In this document: in pieces, positions 12,701 to 24,293 of the stretch
Numbering within the stretch: the stretch's first letter is position 1
How the letters are laid out: each line of letters opens with the position of its first letter
Source of the DNA: Apostichopus japonicus
Taxonomy: Eukaryota; Echinodermata; Holothuroidea; Aspidochirotida; Stichopodidae
Assembly: GCF_037975245.1 (NCBI RefSeq)
Contig: NC_092567.1
Coordinates: 10,236,714 to 10,300,713, forward strand
Length of the DNA: 64,000 nucleotides
Direction: 5' to 3'
Notes under the pieces: model-generated
What the model saw: only the letters and a program-made list of their open reading frames with translations
Told to the model about the DNA's origin: nothing
Databases searched by the model: none
Program-made: the position numbers and the translations under genes

Positions 12701-13382
12701 ATGTCCATGTCTGTTTCAAATGACATCCGCTTAGGAATATCATACGTTGTACATTATGCGTACATTTGGTATCGGGCATGTTGCTGTAATAAATTATTTT
12801 TCAAATTATCACCGTAACGATAATGCATCGTGATATACGTTTTCGTATATGCCAGTCGCAACTGTACTTACCATGGAATTTCAACTTCTTTATATGGCAT
12901 ACAATCAAAGGATTTTATTATGTAGTTGAGGTACTGTTACGTCATTGCTTAACACAAGGCTATTTCAGGAATGTTCCTATTCAATTGACAGGTGGACAAA
13001 CCTGCATATGGACTCGTAACAACACAATCAATGATTAGATGAAGACATGAAGAGCAAATCGTAAGTCAGCTTCAGTCGATTTATTTCTCTCTTTAGGTTC
13101 AACGAATTGGTAATTCAACAACAGATTAACCATTGTTACCTTCTTTAACTATCTTGTAAGAGATATTCCGGTGGGTGGATACTACTATTTTTTAGAATAT
13201 TACATTATTTGCGCTTAAGTAATTTTAATGATTGTAACACGTAGCATAGAGTTAGGCATCATAGGGGTGTTGGTCTGAAAATTGTCTTGGTTTCACTTTG
13301 TTATGTACTAATCATTGCACCTCCTAGGAATAAAATATTCTTTCCCAACACATTTTCTTTAACAACATATTGAACCAAACCA

Positions 13383-13545
13383 TATGCAACATCAAAACAA
13401 TGCAGTGTATATCTTGACGGTTAACGGGACGATGTAATTATTTATATTCCCTATTTTGCTCACATTTTTAAAGAAGAAAAACAGATTCTCGGAAACGATG
13501 GGCAGGGGCTGTACTCACACTACTCCTTTACGCTTCGTCTGAAGT
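13383..13545 (+). promoter_or_regulatory. Putative promoter/5' UTR segment of the NACHT gene (duplicated)
   Basis: This block is the downstream copy of the duplication at 12550-12700 and ends 12 bp before the proposed ATG. The best-kept words are aaaacaatgcag, gatgtaattatt and cgatgggcagg.gctgtactc. No clear TATA box at a convincing distance was seen. Calling it a promoter rests only on its position. Confidence 0.3.
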
Positions 13546-13557
13546 AAATCCGTGACA

Positions 13558-15293
13558 ATGGAGCTGAATCCTGATCTTCAAGGTAGTTGCCTTTAACTCT
13601 TATTTTGCCATTTGCGTATCTTTATTTTCTTTTGGTAAAACATGTAACCTCCTCCCACTCTGTCGTCTTAATAACACATAGAACAGTAACAAAACTGTAT
13701 TATCAGTAACGAATAAACAATTGAGATTTACGTGTTTCCATGTGTGTCACTAATACGTAACATTTATTAATACATATTGTTTCTGTTTTCTGTTTAGAGA
13801 AGAAAATATTTCTGATAGCAGGTCTCAAAAGGACATATAAAGGCCAATATGATGCAATTCAACCCCTACCATATATAAAAGATAGACTTTATTGTGTGGA
13901 CAAGGTCTTTGTAGAAGGGGGCATTGAAGTTTGTCTGGCACCAGAGCTGACGCGAGGCACCGGAGGATCATGGGAGCGTTTGGAATCTTACAAAAGTATT
14001 TATAATGACTTTCGGTTTAAATCCAAGAGACGCATTATACAAGGAGAGCCCGGGTACGGTAAGTCGACGTTAACCCTTCAGCTGGCCTACGATTGGTGCA
14101 ATGACGTATCGGATTCCCCGATGAACAATGTAGAAATACTAATTCTTCTTCGGTTAAGACAACTTGGAAGTGTAAAGTCTCTCTATAGAGCGATTAAGTC
14201 ATTTCTTCTCTTCCATGAACCCCGTCTTAGCAAAGATGAGATTGAAAAGATAATTCACAGTTGCTCTTCCGTCCACATTATTTTGGATGGATATGACGAG
14301 TATCCTGGCAGGGACAGCAATGATAATGACGATGTACACAAGATCATCATGATAGAACTGTTTGCAGACTTTGATGTAAGCTTAACGACAAGATATCTTC
14401 CAGAATGTCTTAGAAAAGAAAGTAAGAGGGCCAAGCTAACAGGATTCGATGACAAAGCTAGGGACGAGTACATTCGCAAGGCTGTAGTAAGTAACAACGA
14501 TGAGGCAGTGGAAGAAATAAAACAACGGCTCAATGAAAACTCCATCCTTGCTGATCTTTGCCAGGTGCCTCTCATATTCGTGATGTTTGCCCACATGGCT
14601 CATGATCAGAGAGACTTCATGAAGTTCAAGTCTGTCACAGAATTCTTCAAACACATGATTAGATGTTTTTACGACCATCTGAAACAGAAATTTGGCGACA
14701 ATAGAAGCAACAAGTTCTATCTTCATGAAATGGAACATCATGAGCTAGACAAAATAGCTTTCGAAGGATTAAACAAGAATAACCAACAATTGTCATGGAT
14801 TAAGACTGAATTTCGTCAAAGAGTCGGGCGAGAATCATATGACCAGTATATTTTAATTGGCATTTTGGTCGAAGAAGATGAAGTGAGCGATGATTCTACT
14901 GGAGACAATGTGTTGTTTACAACGATGGTCCGTTTTTATCATAAACTATTCTGTGAATGGTATGCAGCCCACCATCTTGCCACTCTTGTAAAGAACGCAC
15001 ACAAGCTCTCCGATATTCTCAGGTTCTTAGATCCATTTGATCTTCAGTACTTGTTTAGATTCGCCTGTGGTCTGGATCCCAATGCTGGAAAGAAACTCAT
15101 CAACTATTTGAAGAGCTTACCAGGCGGGGATAAGTTTGCCATCCTCTGTATCCTGGAACAAACTGGTGACGTCAACGACATTATGGATTCGGTGAAAGAG
15201 CTCTGCTCACGTATCGTTGAGGTAAAGAAAGGCGACAGCGCTCTTCTTCAAAGATCGACTACACAGTTGCTGGAGATTGCATCTAAACATAAT
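13558..15293 (+). CDS. NACHT-domain NLR-like protein (two 5' exons; 3' part not found)
   Basis: Proposed exons are 13558-13582 and 13798-15293. Exon 1 is ATGGAGCTGAATCCTG... ending CAAG|GTAGTT, with a good start context (A at -3, G at +4). Exon 2 opens after a pyrimidine tract ending TTTAG. The leftover G plus AG restores the frame, giving MELNPDLQE then KKIFLIAG. Residues 22-50 (YKGQYDAIQPLPY, VDKVFVEGG) resemble the linker ahead of NACHT in invertebrate NLRs. The NTPase follows: Walker A GEPGYGKST at 91-99, Walker B LDGYDEY at 171-177, a sensor-like TTRYLPE, LADLCQVPLIFVMF, and a helical end with FYHKLFCEWYAAHHLA. NACHT proteins hydrolyse ATP to assemble cytosolic immune-signalling complexes. 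The open frame runs on to 15302, but AAT|GTAAGT at 15291-15299 is an ideal splice donor in phase 0, so more exons, usually LRRs, are expected. None was recognised, nor any N-terminal death-fold domain. NACHT identity is secure; exon 1 is an inference. Confidence 0.8.
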
Positions 15294-15779
15294 GTAAGTT
15301 AGCTAATAAATAAACAGCCTTTTACATTTTTTTCCTACACCTTATTTAGGAACTGTTTACTATTTTATAATGGTTTTGTTTTCTTTGTTCTCAAGTCTAT
15401 TCACAGTCATTGAAAACTATTATTTAAGCCACTTTAAATCATAAGAATGTAGGTTTAAAGAAGACGGATGGTTTTCCTAGCTAATGAATATACAGTTGTG
15501 TATTGAGGATAATTGCAAATGATGTCATAGTATATTTAAGCCAATCAGAATAATCTCTGCATGTGCCAAATTGCGCTAAAACTCTTATCATACTGATGAT
15601 GTATTCATAATATTGAACGTATACTTCAACATAAACACATAGAGTGTTAATTTTTGGAATTTCAGATTCTTCCGTTACGAATAAATAGCTAGTCTTCCAA
15701 TACTTTAAATAAAAGTTAAATGCTTCAAATGATTGAATTAAACCTGGAACAACAAGACATATATGTTGGAGGAAATTGT
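15294..15779. other. Putative intron 2 of the NACHT gene or 3' flank
   Basis: The stretch begins with the GTAAGT donor. I looked for short exons with the LxxLxLxxN pattern of leucine-rich repeats on the plus strand and saw none. The minus-strand frame at 15481-15834 has no motif. Confidence 0.5.
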
Positions 15780-15893
15780 CATCGAACCATACTAATGTAG
15801 TAACAACCCTTTCTGGGGTGTAGTGTATGGTCATTGAAACATACTAATGTAGTAACAACCCTTACAGGGGCTGTAGTGTATGGTCATGGAACC
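15780..15893. repeat. Short tandem repeat interrupted by a transposon
   Basis: Units containing tcat.gaaccatactaatgt plus agtaacaaccctt...gtgtatgg occur at about 15779 and 15831. A third begins at 15885 and is cut after atggaacc. It resumes at 18372 as atggaaccatactaatgtag. This shows the empty-site structure of the insertion at 15894-18371. Confidence 0.8.
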
Positions 15894-18371
15894 CACATGG
15901 GGCGCACATCCCGGAGGCGATTTTTTTTCCCCAAACAGGTTTGCAATTATGGAGTTTTCCGCCAATCAGATTGCTCGTGACGTCAGCATAAATAATAGGC
16001 ATCCCTTCAAAGTTCGAAGACATGCACTGAGTTACACACTGACACTTAATTAAGTCTAATTACGGTCAATCAAACGCCCTAACTTTACTTTTAATGCTTG
16101 AATCACATGTTGACCTTACTTATGATACATACGCTACATTCTATTGGGTTCGTGTTTACGTTATTCAAGATTTGTGAGCCGTTCTACTGCAATCGGAATT
16201 AGTTTCGTGGAATGGGTAGGCCTACATTAAAATCAACTTCACGAGTCTTGAATGAATATACGCGAACAGTTAAGTGTATTCAAGGCTTCATAATTGACGC
16301 ACCCCCGTAATTGACGCACCTTCAATTATTACTAGCAACGATACAGCAGGCCACCTAAACATTTTGCAGTCAAGCAGAATTACATTTTCCATGAGTTTGA
16401 ATCCAGTTCAGCTATTTGCTGACGAAATTGTGGAATTTTTTGAGCTTTTAACACCCCCCCCCCCCCCCCAGTTTTGCACGTTTTTGGGGCATTTGGAATC
16501 TTACATCCTAAAAATAACCAACATTACCTCAATATGATAAGACTACTCTCTGGGACCTGACTTGTCTGCGCTTAGAGGCTCAGAGCACAGCAAACCGTTC
16601 ATCTAAAGTCAATGGATGTATACTAAGGCCTGGACTACAGTTAGCTAATCGACGAATGTGTCAATTTAGGGGTATTATAGAACTTGACACGGCAGACATT
16701 TTGTGGTCAAATTCTGCTCAATTGTACTGTGCATAAGCACAGAACCTTATATTTTGAGATCATAACATTTCTGAGGAACTACGCGTTGATTGATTTGGAT
16801 TTTTCCTTGATATACATCTTTGATCAAATCCTTAATTGCGTCAATTATGAGCCCACCATGCTACAGTATGATATTTTTCCGTCACTGCACTGTGTACACA
16901 GTAATAATACATATAGGCCACCAGCGCATGTGTGATGTACCCTGTACGAACATTTCACTGTGCGTAGTTATCGATTAATGCCTTCACAGAAAACTTCGAT
17001 CAAAGTAGATGATCATACCATACTAGTGTGCTCAATATGTCTAAACCAATTCCAAACACATCTACAACGAAAAGCTTTGGGTAATTTTGAACGGGTATAT
17101 CTTCGTTGCAACGAATGGATGCAGACACTTTGGTTACCTGGAAGTGAAGGTTTCTATCGTGATGACGTAACTTTTCCGACCAATCATGAGCGCCTATTTA
17201 CACGCAATTGCAAACCTGTTTGGGAAAAAAAAAATCGCATCCCAGAGGGGGGGTGGGGGATATATCCCCCACTTTTTGGTCAAGGGGGGATGGTCTACAC
17301 AATCATCCCCCCCCCAATTTCCAGTCCGATATAAAAAAAAAAAATAAGTTCAAATTAAAATAAAATGAAATAAATTAAAAGTTAAGTTAAAATTAGGTTA
17401 GGTCAAAATACTGAGGTTTCAACCTCAGTACTTTTGCAAGCTGTTCTCACTCCAGGGTTCCATACACTGCAAACAAACAACAACATAATATAATGAATAT
17501 AGGCCTATGATATAACGAGTCAGGGCGTCAGAACATGTTGAGGATGAAAGGATATGCCTAGCCTACTTGAAGAGCTTGCATCGTGTTGCCGTCTAACACT
17601 TAAATATATTTGCTAGCGTTCAAAATTTGAACGCCAGCGTTCACAATTTGAGCACTGGAGCGTAAAGCATTTGAACAGTAGGCGTTCAGGATTTGAACAC
17701 TATACACATCAGGCGCTCAAAAATTAGGTGTTTCTAAAAAGGGCATTAGATGTCAAAAAGTATTCCACTTAACCACTTAACTTGTTCTTTATTGTAATAA
17801 GGCTTTGACGCCCAGGTGCGTTCTATATCGAACGATTATCGGTTACATTTTGCTGTTTGTAGTGTGTATATAAGATTGCAAACTGACGATCACTGATAGC
17901 CATTAGCCACCAGGAAGGGATTGTTACAGAGAACCGTCTACATTGACCACAACACCGACTATGGACGGTGAGGCACTTGAGTAATGAACAGGTTTGGACT
18001 ATGGATGGGGTGATGGACAAAGGTAATAGAGATACAAAAGGTGAATACGGGAGCATGGCAGACAGAATAAAGGAAAGAGGATGCACAGTTCATTATGATT
18101 ATTGTACCATCTCAACTCATCTGACATGTATTACTTTTTTCATAGATTGAATATTTTCTCAGTTATTGAGGAATTGCATACATGGAATTTATATTTCAAA
18201 GCTGAACTCATGCATCCTAAAACACTCCAAGGGGCCGTTTCCGGCCATCCGGGGAGTTTGTAAAGCCTAAAATTTCCATGTACGCTCCGCGCCAACTGAT
18301 GGTGGTGCTCCGCTTAGTAGTCTACTAATATCACCCCCCCCCCCACTCTTCGGATCATATATGCGCCACTG
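15894..18371. mobile_element. Composite hAT-like element with an internal long inverted repeat
   Basis: An exact 8-bp direct repeat, atggaacc, flanks the element at 15886-15893 and 18372-18379. The right end is ...ATATATGCGCCACTG, read in reverse CAGTGGCGCATATAT; the left end CACATGGGGCGCACATC is a diverged match. Inside, an inverted repeat pairs the left arm (about 15910-16000, with cgattttttttcccc and aaacaggtttgcaatt) with its reverse copy at about 17160-17245. The last 150 bp hold the family B core. No transposase frame remains, so it is probably a non-autonomous element that has acquired other insertions. Confidence 0.8.
18226..18371 (-). repeat. Family B core module (hAT-associated)
   Basis: On the minus strand this module reads a diverged gcggagcgccaccatc, then ggttggcgcggagcgtac, then a gccggaaacggc-type segment. 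The GCGCCA...TGGCGC pairing can form a short hairpin. The same module lies inside several separately inserted hAT-like elements in the window, so it defines a family. Confidence 0.8.
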
Positions 18372-18379
18372 ATGGAACC

Positions 18380-19479
18380 ATACTAATGTAGTTTCAGTGT
18401 AGCCTCAAGTCATGTAAGGAGCTATCACCGATAGAGTTGCCTGGTGCAGGGAGATGTCACTGACAGCGAGAGGTTTATGTTATTCACACACTGTTACAAA
18501 AGGGTATTCATACAGTAGAATACCGGCAGCCAGGACGTATGCGCTAAGGCGCAATATACTGTAACAGACGTTCATGAGAAATGGTGCACAGTTCTTAAAC
18601 GAATACATTAGAACCGTGAATCAAAAAGTAAGAGTTAATTCTGTAAAGGGATATCTTCTCTCCTGTTAACGATTCCTTCTGTTATCAAAGTTTGTCAATT
18701 TTTTTACTTCTATTGCAATGAATTCTTCAGTGGCTAACCCATTTAGTGTAAAATAAAACCGACACGCTTCAGTGTGTGTACTTTTCTAAGTAAATACACC
18801 AAGAAAAGAACCTGGGCACGAAAACCAAACTACCGAACGACTGATCCGCTCTCAACCATAGTCCCCTTGCATAGAGACTGTGACTGTGTGATCTCCGTTG
18901 GGTGTGTATTGACCATTCCCCTCGAAAGGGAACACCTAATTATTATACGTTTAATTTTAGTTTTAGTAAATGATTCAGAGCTAAGTCAACTATATATACC
19001 GACTTTGTGTATTTGAAAAAAAAGTGAACACTGTGACGTTAATTTTAACCCAAACAACAACAGTTTTTAACCAGTAAACACATGCTTTGATATCAAATGA
19101 AGTAACTCTACCAACTTTTAAATTAATTAGAAACATGATGCGCATAAATCAACACAGAAATCACCAAACAAGAATATAACCCGCATAATTTGGGTAGCAC
19201 TAGTTTATTAATATGCAAATTGAACAGTGCCCAAATATTGTTTGTTGATACAGAACGGTGATAACTTGTAATTGTGCATTCATGCAAAGGTGTTATAATA
19301 CCCACTATTAAAGACAAATTATTCATTATTGGCGTCATGCAGTTTATAATGCATTCAACTGTTATTCTATATACAACCAATTCTGAGTGTTAATTTACAA
19401 TATAAAGGCACCTGTTGTATGTCCATAACATCTTATTTTCAAAATGTCGCTATTTATTTACAGGGTCTGTTTTGTCTTT
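18380..19479. other. Unannotated DNA, partly duplicated
   Basis: The first 100 bp (ccatactaatgtagtttcag, gtaaggagctatcac) resemble 36700-36780 and lead into decayed units of the agctccct array. The remainder shows no gene. Confidence 0.5.
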
Positions 19480-20075
19480 GAGAGAACTCCCTGCTATAAT
19501 TAGGCAGCTTTTACAGAGAGAGAGAGCTCCCTGGTGTTGTTAGGGAGCGGTCACAAACATAGCTCCCTAATATTAATAGGAGCTGTCACAAAGACGGTTG
19601 CCTGGTTTAATTAGGGAGCTGTCTCAGAGAGGTCCTTGGTATAATTAGGCAGCTGTTACAGAAAGAGTTCCCTGGTATTACTTGAGAGCTGTCACAAACA
19701 GAGCTCCCTAGAATTAATGAGCTGCAAAAAAAGACGGTTGCCTGATATAATTAGGAAGCTGTCACAGAGAGGTCCAGGGTATAATAGGCAGCTGGTGCAT
19801 AGAGTATTCCCTGGTATTTTTAGGGAGCTGTAACAAAAGAGCTCCCTAGAATTAATATGAGCTGTCTAAAAGTGGGCTCCCTGGTACAATAAAGGAGCCG
19901 TTACAGAGATAACTCCCTGGTATTATCAGGGAGCTGTCACAAACAGCTCCCTGATATTAATATTAGCTGTCACAAAAAAGGATTCCCTTGTATAATTAGG
20001 GAGCTGTCACAATGGGTGCACCCTATTATAAGTAGGGAGTTGTCACGCAGAGAGGTCATTGGTGTTACACTAAGC
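19480..20075. repeat. 36-bp hairpin tandem array, locus 1
   Basis: About sixteen units follow gagctccctggtataatt plus agggagctgtcacaaaga. Each unit contains agctccct and agggagct about ten bases apart, so every unit is its own potential stem-loop. The same unit, in the same orientation, forms a second array at 36985-37510. Units here are more diverged. Confidence 0.9.
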
Positions 20076-21002
20076 CCCCCCCCCCACCCCCCCCGTCATG
20101 ATCAATGTTTTGTTTTCGCTGGGTTTATGTAAATATCGAGTGATGGTTTCTGGTAGGCTAAATAAATACGATGAATTGTGAAACATAAGTGACTTTTAGT
20201 GAGCGATGATTGATGTGATGTTTGAGTTTTAAATCAATATTCTCATTTGTATCACCGTTACAAGGGAAATATGAAAATAATTTTACCCATTCCCCTCTCC
20301 CACGAACATAACTTATAGCTTTGTATTGACTCAAATGTTCTTTACCACTGCAGGTACAAACAAAGAAATGCATATATAACACATACAGGTTGCATTTGCA
20401 GAGACCAAATCTTGGAATATCACTCATTGGTGCATATTCCTCAATCGTTTATCAGCTCTTAATTATAATTATGTAATGTTTTATTGCAGATCCTCAAAGT
20501 GCTTGTCTGGTTTCAACATTATTGGTGTAATTGTTGTGGTTAATTGTGTCATATTAGGTTAAATTGATTTTTTTTCCTGTAAAAGTGGAGGATGGTGAAA
20601 GATGTAACAACGGATTGTTAGAAATAGCTGAATTATACCATTATACCATTGTAATCACTACAGAGGTATTATCTAGGCAGAGTGGTAATGAAGGTTAGGT
20701 GGGGTTGCCGAAAGACCCCTGGTTAAAAAACTCTTCCTTTAATAAGATAAATGCAATATGAAATGTATAAAGAATGAGACATAACATTACCATTATATCT
20801 AAGATACAATGTGAATGTACGTCATAATTAACACATGGGATTAAATGCATACAATAGCATACAGACTTTACTTTATTAGTATTATTATTATGATGAATTA
20901 TAAATAAGTTATGAAAATATACTCGATCTTTTATATTAAGTTTAAGACGAAGCATTTAAACAAAAAAAAGGAAACTTTAATACCTTGATCTACAGAGTCA
21001 AA
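20076..21002. other. Unannotated AT-rich DNA with a poly-C patch
   Basis: A C-rich patch (cccccccccca, then ccccccccc) lies at 20076-20094. No supported gene is seen. From about 20965 the sequence belongs to a duplication shared with 35750-35930. Confidence 0.5.
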
Positions 21003-21495
21003 TAAACGTTAAAGGGCGTAGGAACCGGGAGTATCATTCCGCCCCCCCCCCTGCCCCCGCTTCGCAAGTCAGAAAACCCCTTTTTCATTTCCAAATGAGA
21101 AAAAAAAACTCATTTGGAGCACCAAATTGCATCTAAGGCCAGGTGAATATTCAAAATTATTTACAAAATGGAGTGGGTGTTGAAGTGTGCTATATTGCAC
21201 CAAATTGCATCTGAGGCCACCTGGAAATGCAAAAAAAAAATCCAAAGGGGAGGGGGACACCCCCTCCCCCAGGCCGGGCATCAGTCTCCAGCCCCCACTC
21301 AAAAATACCTTCCTACGCCACTGTAAACGTTGTTATTAACAATGAACAAATTAAGATTCAACCATGACATTACCAGATATTTAGAAGACCAACAAAACAA
21401 TAAAATCCATTTAGAAATCGAATGATGGCTTTTGAAAGAAGGTCCAATACACCCTAGAAATCTCTACCAGACAGGGGAGGAGAAGGTGATATTTC
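20965..21495. repeat. Segmental duplication, copy carrying a MITE
   Basis: After removing the MITE at 21011-21323, the flanks (ggaaactttaatacc, cagagtcaaa, gttattaacaatgaac, gattcaaccatgacatta, gaaggtccaatacaccctag) match 35750-35930 in order. The other locus has no MITE and therefore shows the unoccupied site. Confidence 0.8.
21011..21323 (-). mobile_element. hAT-like MITE, family A copy 2
   Basis: This is a reverse-orientation copy of the 549-898 element. It ends CTTCCTACGCCACTG on the right and AAAGGGCGTAGGAACC on the left. The exact 8-bp target duplication taaacgtt lies at 21003-21010 and 21324-21331. A paralogous locus at about 35780 lacks it. Confidence 0.92.
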
Positions 21496-22365
21496 ATTCA
21501 GAATTTACAACCGTTCTAGTTATTGTAGTGCGCATGCACGCTACATGTATTGAGAAAACTAGCCCGCTCCATCATCCGCATGGCTAGCTTGTGAATGCCG
21601 GCTGAACATACACTCTTCATAGCAATCTCAAACTCACAGGTTTGCCACGCAGGAAAAAATCCAGACCCAGATTAGCAAAGAACTGTTGCGGCAAACAGTT
21701 AATTCTGCACTGGCACACGTAAAGAACAAAGATCCCCCTGAGTAGAATACTTCTTCAAAACAATACGTAAAATTCTCTACTTTGGTTCGAAATTCTCGAA
21801 TTGAACAAGATAGGTAACAGTTGAACGTATTTGATTTAAAAAACATCTTGCAAACAAAGTCGCCAGCAACAAATGTTAATCGTATTTTTCCGCAGCGACT
21901 CGCGATCGGTGTTATTTGCACAAACAGCTAACCCGTAATGGTATGGTATTATATAATACACACTACACAGTCACAGTTTCCACAGCTAGCTGCTCTGTAC
22001 GCAGGCCTATATGGCGTATATTACATGTCTTGAATTATGAATCAGGGCCAAGAAATCGACCAAGGATTTTTTAATACACCGGAGGGTGTTACATTTGCTC
22101 AATAATAGATTAGTTCTACATTGTATTCGTTAGATTAATCATGCATCAGGCCTTCGGTGTAAATCACCGTATGTTCGTAAAATTTCGCTAACTAGGCGAG
22201 GATCATAGAATTTGAAGTAAGGAGAATGACGTCATGCGACATATACCGAAGCCACTCATCGTAATAGTGGCGCTTTGCTTGTACGAGAAGACAATAACGG
22301 AGCGTAATACAAACACTAAGTCTTTGACATAACTAAAGTGATAAAGTTGACATTAATCACTCGAA

Positions 22366-22419
22366 ATGGTGATATCGTGCGCCGCATTTGGATGCCAAAA
22401 ATGTGGCAGTAGTCTGTAG
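22366..22419 (+). pseudogene. Possible start of a THAP-type zinc finger, broken
   Basis: The frame reads MVISCAAFGCQKCGSSL and stop. The opening MVxSCxAxGC is how THAP DNA-binding domains usually begin, and the C-x4-C spacing fits. Nothing recognisable as the rest of the domain follows in frame, and no clear splice donor was chosen. It could be a first exon, a relic or chance. Confidence 0.3.
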
Positions 22420-22766
22420 TTCCTAGGTAATTCTTAGGAAGCGATAGTAGAAGCAATTACATAGGTATCTTATTACTTTAGTAGCGTCGTCTGCTCAGCA
22501 GCTGTATTAATATTCACTGGACCCTGGATATAGTTAGCCTAGGCCCTAGACCGGCTACGGATGCGATATGACTAAAGCCTAATGACAAAAATGTTAACAC
22601 CTCATTTTACTTAAAGCTGTATCCCTAACGATAGATCAACATGCCAGAATAACATGAGATGACGGTTATGATGTCCTGGGCTTATCACTAACATTTTAAT
22701 ACAAGGAAAATAGGTTACTATACCCACTTTGCAACATTAAACTGGAAACTACATGCACAGGCTAAT

Positions 22767-22910
22767 ATGGAAGTATTACACGAAGGCTATAGGGCGTGTG
22801 TGGTAACGGGTTGCATGGGGAGGACGAAGGCATGCTTTTTCACGGCATTTTTCAGGGACAACTATATGACACTATTTGAGTGGATCACTAAAATAATACA
22901 AGCAGGATGA
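22767..22910 (+). pseudogene. THAP-like 47-residue frame
   Basis: The frame contains RACVVTGCMGR, then FFTAFFRD, then EWITKIIQAG and stop. Order and spacing resemble the first half of a THAP domain (C-x4-C, an FP-like motif, a conserved W). The C-x2-H half is missing. It is suggestive only; it may be a remnant of a P-type transposon or a coincidence. Confidence 0.25.
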
Positions 22911-23737
22911 AATGTTTGCCATATGCCTCTCAGATACCGGAAATGACACTTTCCATACAATGAAAGTTGCACAAACACTCCACTTACTCGAGTCATTTGA
23001 GGAGAGAAGAAAATGTTTTCAAAGTTGGTTCTTACGTCAGGAGTATATATAGTACTTAACACTCTGGTCGCAATAACATGTCTCTGTTGTGCAAAGTACA
23101 CCTACTCTTTCGAAAAACGGGTAAAATCAAATTCAGTCTTACAAATGATCTGGCTTTTTGGCGTACACTACAAAGCGCCTTCATTATATTTCAAGGCTTC
23201 ACTGCTTAAACAAGCGGCGATAAACTGTGGCAGCATTCTTCCTAATTCAATTTCTGTGACGAGGATACAGTAACGTTACCATGTTGTTCAAGATGACTAA
23301 TCAGTGTCCAGGACTGGGTATTCTCTGTCAGGTCCGGAACATGCGTGAGTCGTTCTTTGACAACCGTTAATGAGCTTGGTTGTCCGGATAATATGTGATG
23401 GTGTAGACCTAACTTCTTAGCTATATGTCAGGCGATTGCTAGTTAGAGTACTGTTAAGAAATATATCCAACCTTTGGTCTACGTTAAAGGACCAAACGCC
23501 GAACTCATTTATTCGTGACCGACATAACGTCAAAAAGGTTGCGGTAATGAAGACCCCTCCATTGAATATCAACAACTAACTAAATTTCACCTTCACCGCG
23601 CACTTCAATGACACGTATTTGTCCACAGTTGTTCTATAGTTATTTGGAAATTTGATCACATATGCAGACTGGATGTAACATTTACCTTCCATACACGACA
23701 TCCGTGTATGTGGCTTTTGCTGATTTTGTGTATCAAG

Positions 23738-24010
23738 GGTGACCGGACAACTCTCCCTGGACAATTACCCCCCGGAGAATTACCTCTCTGGACAAGTACC
23801 CCCGGACAATTCCCACCCAGATAATTACCACCCGGACAATTCCAATCCCAGAACCCCCCCCCCCCCCCCGGACAAATCCTTTCCACTATGCCTTCAACAG
23901 TCGACTCCCCACCGGACAATTACCCTCGGATAATTTCCCTCCGGGACGATTTCCCTCCTGGGCAATTTCCCCCGGACAGTTGGCCCACAGATAATTGTCA
24001 ATCGGGAGAA
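23738..24010 (+). repeat. Left tandem inverted-repeat arm of the fold-back element
   Basis: About fifteen units of roughly 14-17 bp follow ccggacaatt(a/c)cccc. Variants include ctggacaag, cggagaattacc and cagataattgtc. A 14-C tract lies at 23856-23869. The arm is the inverted match of 28826-28982. Confidence 0.88.
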
Positions 24011-24293
24011 CCCAATTGGGACGATTTTGTAACGCTACTTACCAATAAAAACTGTGAGTGTGTACGATAGTGTTTTATAGTAGCACAACCAACAGGCCCA
24101 ACTCACCTGAGAAAAAGATAATCGCGAGGTTACTTATACGAACAATGTGTATCTTTGTGCGGATATATTGATTTATTTCCGTTTTCTGTGTGTTAACCAA
24201 GGCTGCCCTGTAGAGAGTGACTTTTGCTTCATTATTCCACACATAGGCGTACGAGGCGGGGGGGCAGGGGGGCAGACTGCCCCCCCCCCCCAA

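Larger units (their letters stand above)
21332..23729. other. CpG-richer unannotated DNA with THAP-like fragments
   Basis: From about 21530 to 23270 CG dinucleotides are visibly more frequent than in flanking DNA. Two small frames with THAP-like cysteine patterns lie here (22366 and 22767). I could not assemble a gene. The minus-strand 95-residue frame at 21634-21921 has no known motif. Confidence 0.4.

Noticed and set aside
13896-15302. NACHT open frame starting at a GTG codon and ending at TAG 15300-15302
   Set aside because: The frame stays open upstream to a splice acceptor at 13797, and a GTAAGT donor precedes the stop. A eukaryotic gene would not start at this GTG.
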